Source: Sequoia sempervirens
Taxonomy: Eukaryota; Streptophyta; Pinopsida; Cupressales; Cupressaceae
Assembly: GCA_007258455.2 (NCBI GenBank)
Contig: VDFB02296855.1
Location: 124,001-188,000, forward strand
DNA: 64,000 bases
Direction of reading: 5' to 3'
The notes beneath the pieces were generated by a model, which was not told where the DNA came from, made no database searches, and was given only the letters and a program-made list of their open reading frames with translations. Shown in pieces: positions 59,043 through 64,000 of this stretch (within the stretch, counting starts at the first letter, position 1; every line of letters starts with the position of its first letter). The translations under genes and the position numbers were made by a program.

Positions 59043-60120
59043 TTTTAGAGCAACATTCAAGCATTAATCATCATTTCAAAGACTTCATGCATCATGTTTG
59101 TTATTGTACTAACAATTGTGGTGTAGGATTTTGTGATTCAAGCAAGTGTTTCATTCAATATCTATCTACTTTAAGAGAGAGCCAAAGTCTACGTCCATTG
59201 CAGCCATTTCAAGCATACTTGTAGTACCTTATTGCTAGAGTTGGGTGAGCTGCAACATCATATCTTGTTTATTCATCATTCTCCTTTATTATTTTATTTC
59301 ATTTCAAGGATTGATTTCCAACAAGGGGTTTGACCAAGGAAAACCCCTATCCACTAACCCCACAACATTTTTCCCTAGCCTTTGTGTGTGATTTGTACAT
59401 CTAGGCTATAGATTTTTTGAGGAGCAAGATTGGAGAAGAGTTACAAGTTGTTCAAAGTTGTCAAATTTGTCATCAAGCCTTGAAGAGCCTTGGAGAAGAC
59501 CTATAAGTTGCAAATCGGAGATTCGGATAAGGAAATAACTTGGGAAGGATAGAGTAGATAGAGAAGAGAAGGATCAACTCTTGAAGTTACAAAAAATCCT
59601 AACCAAATTGATTCACCAATTTTGGTGAATAAGTCCCAATTCCAGCAAGTTTTCAGGAGTTTGTAGATTTGGATACCCTTTCGCTAGATTTGCGTTCCTA
59701 TATAGTTTCCTAGAAATTGGAATAATTTTACCAACTTGGCGAATGAGTTCCAATCACTAGTAAAAGCATATTTTCAAGTGATTGAGACCTCCATTCATCT
59801 ATCTTTAGTTTCCTAGGTGCACACCTTCCTATCTTCAGTTTTTGGTTTCATTTCATTCACTTTCATAGGTCATTATGTCTTAGTTTTCATTCAATTAGGG
59901 TTTAGGGTTCCATCTTGCATTTCATTATCTTTTTCAAGTCCAAACTTGATGGTGAGCCCCTTAGTAGTTTGTATTCAACCCCCAGGACAACCCTACCATA
60001 ATATTTCTTTCCCCTTTTGCATTGAGATCTTTAGGGTTAGCCTTGAATGGAATTGAAGGAGTTGGTATGCTCTATGACCAAAATCATATGATATCACCAT
60101 CCCAAAAATCCATCATGACA

Positions 60121-60316
60121 AAATTTGTAATGATATTTGACAACTTTGACACTTCTTTAACCCTCCAATCTAACTTGCTCTAATAGTTTTTGGATCTCAA
60201 GCTTCAACAATCTTCAAATCTCCTCAATATTCAAATTGAAAACTCACCATACAGTGCAATCATAGTAGGAGGGTTCCAGAAAGAATAGTTCAAACTGTGA
60301 AACAATGTGTCAACAT
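60121..60316 (+). repeat. Repeat R, first part, after the gypsy 3' LTR (contig 3)
   Basis: It starts like the R before the 5' LTR (AAATTTGTAATGATATTTGACAAC region) and is interrupted by the 3-kb LTR element. Its last five bases AACAT are the target duplication. Confidence 0.6.
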
Positions 60317-60413
60317 TATTGGTGTAATTAAATGTGTTGTACCTTGTCCTAGATCATAATTACACATTAGTTAAGTTTACTTAGGGACCACATAGGAGGT
60401 TGTTGGAGATTTT

Positions 60414-60553
60414 CCACTTTTGGTGGACTTGACATGTCATTATTTTATCACTTCCACCTTTTGTGGACACATCATGTGATTATATCTCCACCTTTTGTGG
60501 GTGGTCCACCTTTTGTGGTGATTATCACATTATCTCTTTTCCACTTTAGGTGG
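60414..60553 (+). promoter_or_regulatory. Five CCAC-N5-GTGG palindromes in U3 of the 3-kb element
   Basis: CCACTTTTGGTGG, CCACCTTTTGTGG (three times) and CCACTTTAGGTGG lie at 60414, 60454, 60488, 60506 and 60541, upstream of the TATA box at 60638. Repeated near-palindromic words just upstream of a promoter look like binding sites for a dimeric factor; the factor is unknown. Confidence 0.45.
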
Positions 60554-60630
60554 AGGGATGACTTTTCATAGTTGTTTCATGTCATACGATTACGACACTT
60601 GTCATAATATTATGCCCTTCTATGTTCACA

Positions 60631-60650
60631 CCTTGGCTATATAACCAAGG
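60631..60650 (+). promoter_or_regulatory. Palindromic TATA segment of the 3-kb element
   Basis: CCTTGGCTATATAACCAAGG is a 20-base imperfect palindrome with TATATAA (60638-60644) at its centre. It is present in all LTR copies in the window. Confidence 0.55.
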
Positions 60651-61217
60651 GGTCTCCTATGTACTTTTGTACAACTCATTCTATTCTATTTGCATTATTG
60701 GCAGAATACAGTTTATTCTTGTCATATTGTTTCTATCTCTCTTATGCTTGTGCTTTCTATTAGACCTCTAGATCTTGGGTGGCTACCTTCATAGCTAGTT
60801 CTTACATGGTATCAAAGCCATTGGAGTGCCTCTAGTTAGTCTTTTGGAGAGATTCTTGGAGGGTTCCATTTTTGGCCTTGTATTGCAGGTGAATTTTTGG
60901 AGCTTTTTACATCATATTTGAGCTCACCATTGCATTCAGAGTGTCTGAAATAGTTAGATTTTCCATTTGTTTCATCTCAGTTCGACATTGGAGGCTAAAT
61001 CTGCAAAGGGTTGAAGATTAGAGGTGGTTCCCAGATCCAGGTGCTAGCTACTATTTCGAAGCATTTTTAGCCAAAAAGGACATCGCCATCGTGATCAGAA
61101 GGGCCCAAAACCCATATATCGACTGCCAAATCGTTGAATTTGGACAAAGTTTCTCTCAGAGGCAAATTTTTTTAGCAAGGCGGTCGTATGGCCTTACCTA
61201 CGCAAGTATGATTTTAT

Positions 61218-61220
<3 letters not shown>

Positions 61221-61284
<64 letters not shown>
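61221..61284 (+). repeat. (AT)32 microsatellite
   Basis: Pure AT dinucleotide run of 64 bases in the internal region. The matching run in the left arm (17059-17074) has 8 units. An apparent frame across it reading IYIYIY is an artefact. Confidence 0.95.
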
Positions 61285-61286
<2 letters not shown>

Positions 61287-63257
61287 ATAGCATTGTAGTT
61301 TTTTTAATCTTTTAAAAATAAATAAATAAATAAATCACTTTTTGTTTTAAATCAAAATTTAATTAAAAAATTAAAAATCAGGTCTTAAACCCTCACGGTA
61401 CAGTCTTGGCTTGATTACCCTGCGACCCAGGGACTTTGCCAATGGCGTGACAGGGCCATCCGCCACCTACAATGGCTGTCGGCCATTGCAAGGGGCAGTG
61501 TACCTGCCATCCCCATCGGCCCCCACCTTTTCTCTTTTTTTTTTATAAGTTTTTTTAAATAAAAACTTTTGATATAAATATTTTTTATTAAGTTTTTTAA
61601 AATAAAACTTATATTTTCTTTAATATTTTTATTAAAAAAAAAAATCTTTTCTTTAATAAAGTTTTTGAATAAATAATATTTTTAAATTAAACTTTTTAAT
61701 TAAGTTTTTTTAAAAACAAATCATGCATTAATAAGCAAACCTGGGAAAATTATTTTTCCTACCGATCGAGCCTTGTTTTGGACCATTTGTTCCTCTAATC
61801 CGCAGTCAACAGGGGTCAGTTATTCCTACCAACATCCACCTGGAAGGCTTTCTTCACGGTCTTCAGCTTTGGGTTTCTTTTGGTTGGCTTTTTCATCAAC
61901 ATTTCTAGATTTGGATCATGAACATTGTAGTTCTCCTCTATGTAATGTTGTAATCGCACTAAAATAAAGTGCCACAATCTACTATTTCAGTGTACTTTGT
62001 CATGTATTGTATGCTTCTTTGGATTGATCTATGTATCTAGTGTTAGTTCCTATATACTCAGCGTATGCAGCGGCTGGTTACCCATGCATTTCGGTGAGAT
62101 GGACTACACGCCATATAGACCTTCTTATTTTGGAAGCACTCTACCTGTCTTCAGAAGTTTGGTTCTACATCCAGAGACTTAGTGCATGGCTCTAGTGAGA
62201 CTTGGATTGTACAATTTGTGCATGGCTCTAGTGAGACATAGATTGTACCAATCTGCTATTGATGAGCATTCGTGTTGTTTCTCACACAGTTGTCTTCTTG
62301 GTTCTAACCTTATTCATGTTGTAGTGTGGATTCTTCTACAGTTCTTCATCGATAGATTCTGTAGTTACTATTGAGTTGACAGATTCAGCTCAGTCACCAG
62401 TTATGTGGCATCTTCTGCAGTTGTACCTAATTCTTTCCATCAGTGCTTTGCACAGTTTGACATTTCTTTTGGAACAACATTTGGAGGACTCATCATCATC
62501 TGTAGTCAAGGCTCCATCCTCTTGGCATTGTGACATTTTGAGGCGATGACTCTCCATTGAGGGGGATTGCATGGACTTCATTTTTCTTATGGGGGGACTT
62601 TTTCCTCACTTGATGTTTTATCCTTCCTAGAGCATGTTTCTTATTTTGTTTCTCTCTTTTGGGGAGGAGTTTTGTCCCACTAGGTTTTCTCCTTTTCTCC
62701 ACTTTATGAGAGATTGCATTGTGTGTACATGGGTACCTAACATGGCCTAGTAGCCGGGACCCATCTTGCATTGTTTGCTTTTGTGTACATTCTCCCTAAG
62801 TTGCACTTAAGGGGGGGTGTTGGTGTAATTAAATGTCTTGTACCTTGTCCTAGGTCATGATTACACCTTAGTTAAGTTTACTTAAGGACCACATAGGAGG
62901 TTGTTGGATATTTTCCACTTTGGTCTACTCAAGTGACATGTCATTATTTTATCTCTCCACCTTTTGTGGTGATTATCACATTATCTCTTTTCCACTTTAG
63001 GTGGAGTGATAACTTTTCATAGTTGTCTCATGTCATATGATTATGACACTTGTCATAATCTTATGCCCTTCTATGTTCTCACCTTGGCTATATAACCAAG
63101 GGGTCTCCTATGTACTTTTGTACAACTCATTCTATTCTATTTGCATTATTGGTAGAATATAGTTTATTCTTATCATATTGCTTCTATCTCTCTTATGCCT
63201 GTGCTTTCTATTAGGCCTCTAGATCTTGGGTGGCTACCCTCATAGCCAATTCTTACA

Positions 63258-63687
63258 AACACGATGGAAATAACACAACAATTTGATATGAAAACATGAA
63301 ATATCATTGAATCAACAATATTACATTCAACATTCCTCATGGGTGAATATCTAGGGATCACAGGCCTACCTCAAGGTCCTTCAACAATACAACTAGCCAA
63401 TAGGCCTTATTACATTCCCCCAAAGGGTTTATGAAAAAATATAATGAATCTAAAATATCTAACTTAGAACTGATGATCTACAATGAATCACAATGCTTAT
63501 AAATATGCTCCTTAAACTCTAATATAGGTCGGCATCAGTCACAAGTGTTAATAACCCACTGAAATATCAGATAAGAATGTCAGCCTCAAGATATGAAGAA
63601 TTAGCTCCACATGCAATGAATTAACTTATGAATCTTCAAGATAGGTCCCAATGAACCCAAAATATTTTATAATGTCTCAATAAGCTT
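63258..63687 (+). repeat. Repeat R, second part, and adjoining flank (contig 3)
   Basis: The first 70 bases complete R (ending CATTCAA near 63330); the remainder is collinear, reversed, with 14584-14940. No gene was recognised. Confidence 0.55.
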
Positions 63688-64000
63688 GGTATGTGTAGGA
63701 TCATGATGGCCCAAAAAGTGGTGATATGATGGGTATGTGTAGGGTATGTGGTTGATACTTTTTGTTTACCTAAAAATTGATGAAAAAATAAAGCATTTTT
63801 AAGGGAGATTCTCAAATTTCCACCAATATAAATTATGCTTTACTTTGAATTCAATAGAATTATTATTATTGATTTTCTATTTTGAATTATGACTAAAGTC
63901 TTGATTGATAGATTGATGGAAAAACATCTATAGCTTTCAAATAGTATCACACATTTTTGAATTTGAAACATATCACATTGTATGCTTCACATACTATAGG
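63688..64000 (-). mobile_element. TIR element (MITE) copy 7, cut by the window edge; empty site for the 5.5-kb element
   Basis: It starts GGTATGTGTAGGATCATGATGG and is collinear, reversed, with 14583-14486 and then 8969-8756, with nothing in between. The place where the 5.5-kb element sits in contig 1 reads AATAAAGCATTTTT here (about 63788-63801), without a second LTR or duplication. Confidence 0.8.

Larger units (their letters stand above)
55946..60120 (+). repeat. 3' LTR of the gypsy element with two nested insertions (contig 3)
   Basis: It starts TGTAATGACAG and ends near CATGACA. Removing the TIR element (56058-56845) and the solo-type LTR (57431-59042) leaves about 1.77 kb, matching the 5' LTR. 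TATA box 57331-57338. It is more diverged from its own 5' LTR than the two 5' LTRs are from each other, which fits an old element copied later as a block. Confidence 0.8.
60317..63257 (+). mobile_element. 3-kb non-coding LTR retrotransposon, right-arm copy
   Basis: 5' LTR 60317-60806, primer site TGGTATCAAAGCC at 60807-60819 directly abutting it, internal region without genes, polypurine tract AAGGGGGGG at 62809-62817, 3' LTR 62818-63257. The target duplication is AACAT (60312-60316) against AACAC (63258-63262). It is the same insertion as 15015-17978 reversed. The internal part has an (AT)32 run, a GC-rich island near 61385-61530 flanked by A/T runs, and a 3' end with the GTTTTGTCCCACTAGGTTTTC phrase typical of copia 3' regions. 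It must rely on enzymes from other elements. Confidence 0.9.

Noticed and set aside
59817..60056. A hydrophobic 79-codon frame found in several LTR copies (also 18239-18478 reversed, 30603-30836, 47545-47778)
   Set aside because: It lies in the pyrimidine-rich 3' part of the LTR, which explains the hydrophobic codons. The copies are conserved because the LTRs are, and there is no sign of a real start or function.
61091..61315. A 74-codon frame with a long Ile-Tyr repeat
   Set aside because: It is produced by the (AT)32 microsatellite.
1..64000. CRISPR arrays, bacterial operons or ribosomal RNA genes
   Set aside because: No regular spacer-repeat arrays, bacterial gene organisation or rRNA-like sequence were seen. 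The content is plant transposable elements throughout.

Overview
This is plant nuclear DNA of the kind found in a large, repeat-packed seed-plant genome; a gymnosperm would fit, but nothing here fixes the species. It is AT-rich and carries plant LTR retrotransposons with initiator-methionine-tRNA primer sites, a chromodomain Ty3/gypsy pol, Ty1/copia reverse transcriptase and TIR elements. I found no intact host gene and no open reading frame that looks functional. Almost everything recognisable is a transposable element, mostly decayed, and several are nested inside one another.

Layout. 1-2640 (minus): worn-out Ty3/gypsy gag-protease. 2641-5760: little recognisable. 5768-7940 (plus): decayed chromovirus RNase H, integrase and chromodomain. 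8273-14583: a TIR element split by a 5.5-kb non-autonomous LTR element (8970-14480) with about 2-kb LTRs, exact 5-bp target duplications, primer site, polypurine tract, TATA boxes, tRNA-like modules and a decayed 183-codon reading frame. 15015-17978 (minus): a 3-kb non-coding LTR element. 18175-24448 (minus): 3' LTR and internal 3' end of a gag-protease-only Ty3/gypsy element, with a TIR element and a 1.6-kb solo-type LTR inserted in the LTR. 24449-24548: 100 N. 24549-40950: copia remnant (minus), then the same gag-protease element in plus orientation with 5' LTR, gag, protease and an unidentified reading frame, up to its 3' LTR. 40951-41050: 100 N. 41051-64000: the same copia plus gag-protease element again, complete with 3' LTR, followed by the 3-kb LTR element and a TIR element.

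The window is therefore three contigs that largely repeat each other. Contig 2 (24549-40950) is collinear with 41491-58103 of contig 3. The right part of contig 1, reversed, is collinear with 53867-64000 of contig 3. The 5.5-kb LTR element is present in contig 1 and absent at the matching place in contig 3, giving a filled/empty site pair. Either this locus carries real tandem and inverted duplications, or the scaffold has stacked alternative haplotypes or redundant contigs beside each other. The two 100-N gaps, one of them exactly at a poly-A/T run, favour caution.

The most unusual sequence signals are: a recurring imperfect hairpin (stem type GGGACTCATTCACC / GGTGAATGAGTCCC) seen about 13 times in the LTRs of contig 3; two tRNA-like modules with Pol III-type boxes inside the 2-kb LTRs; a leucine-zipper plus Cys/His reading frame inside the non-autonomous element; and repeated CCAC-N5-GTGG palindromes upstream of a palindromic TATA box in the 3-kb element.
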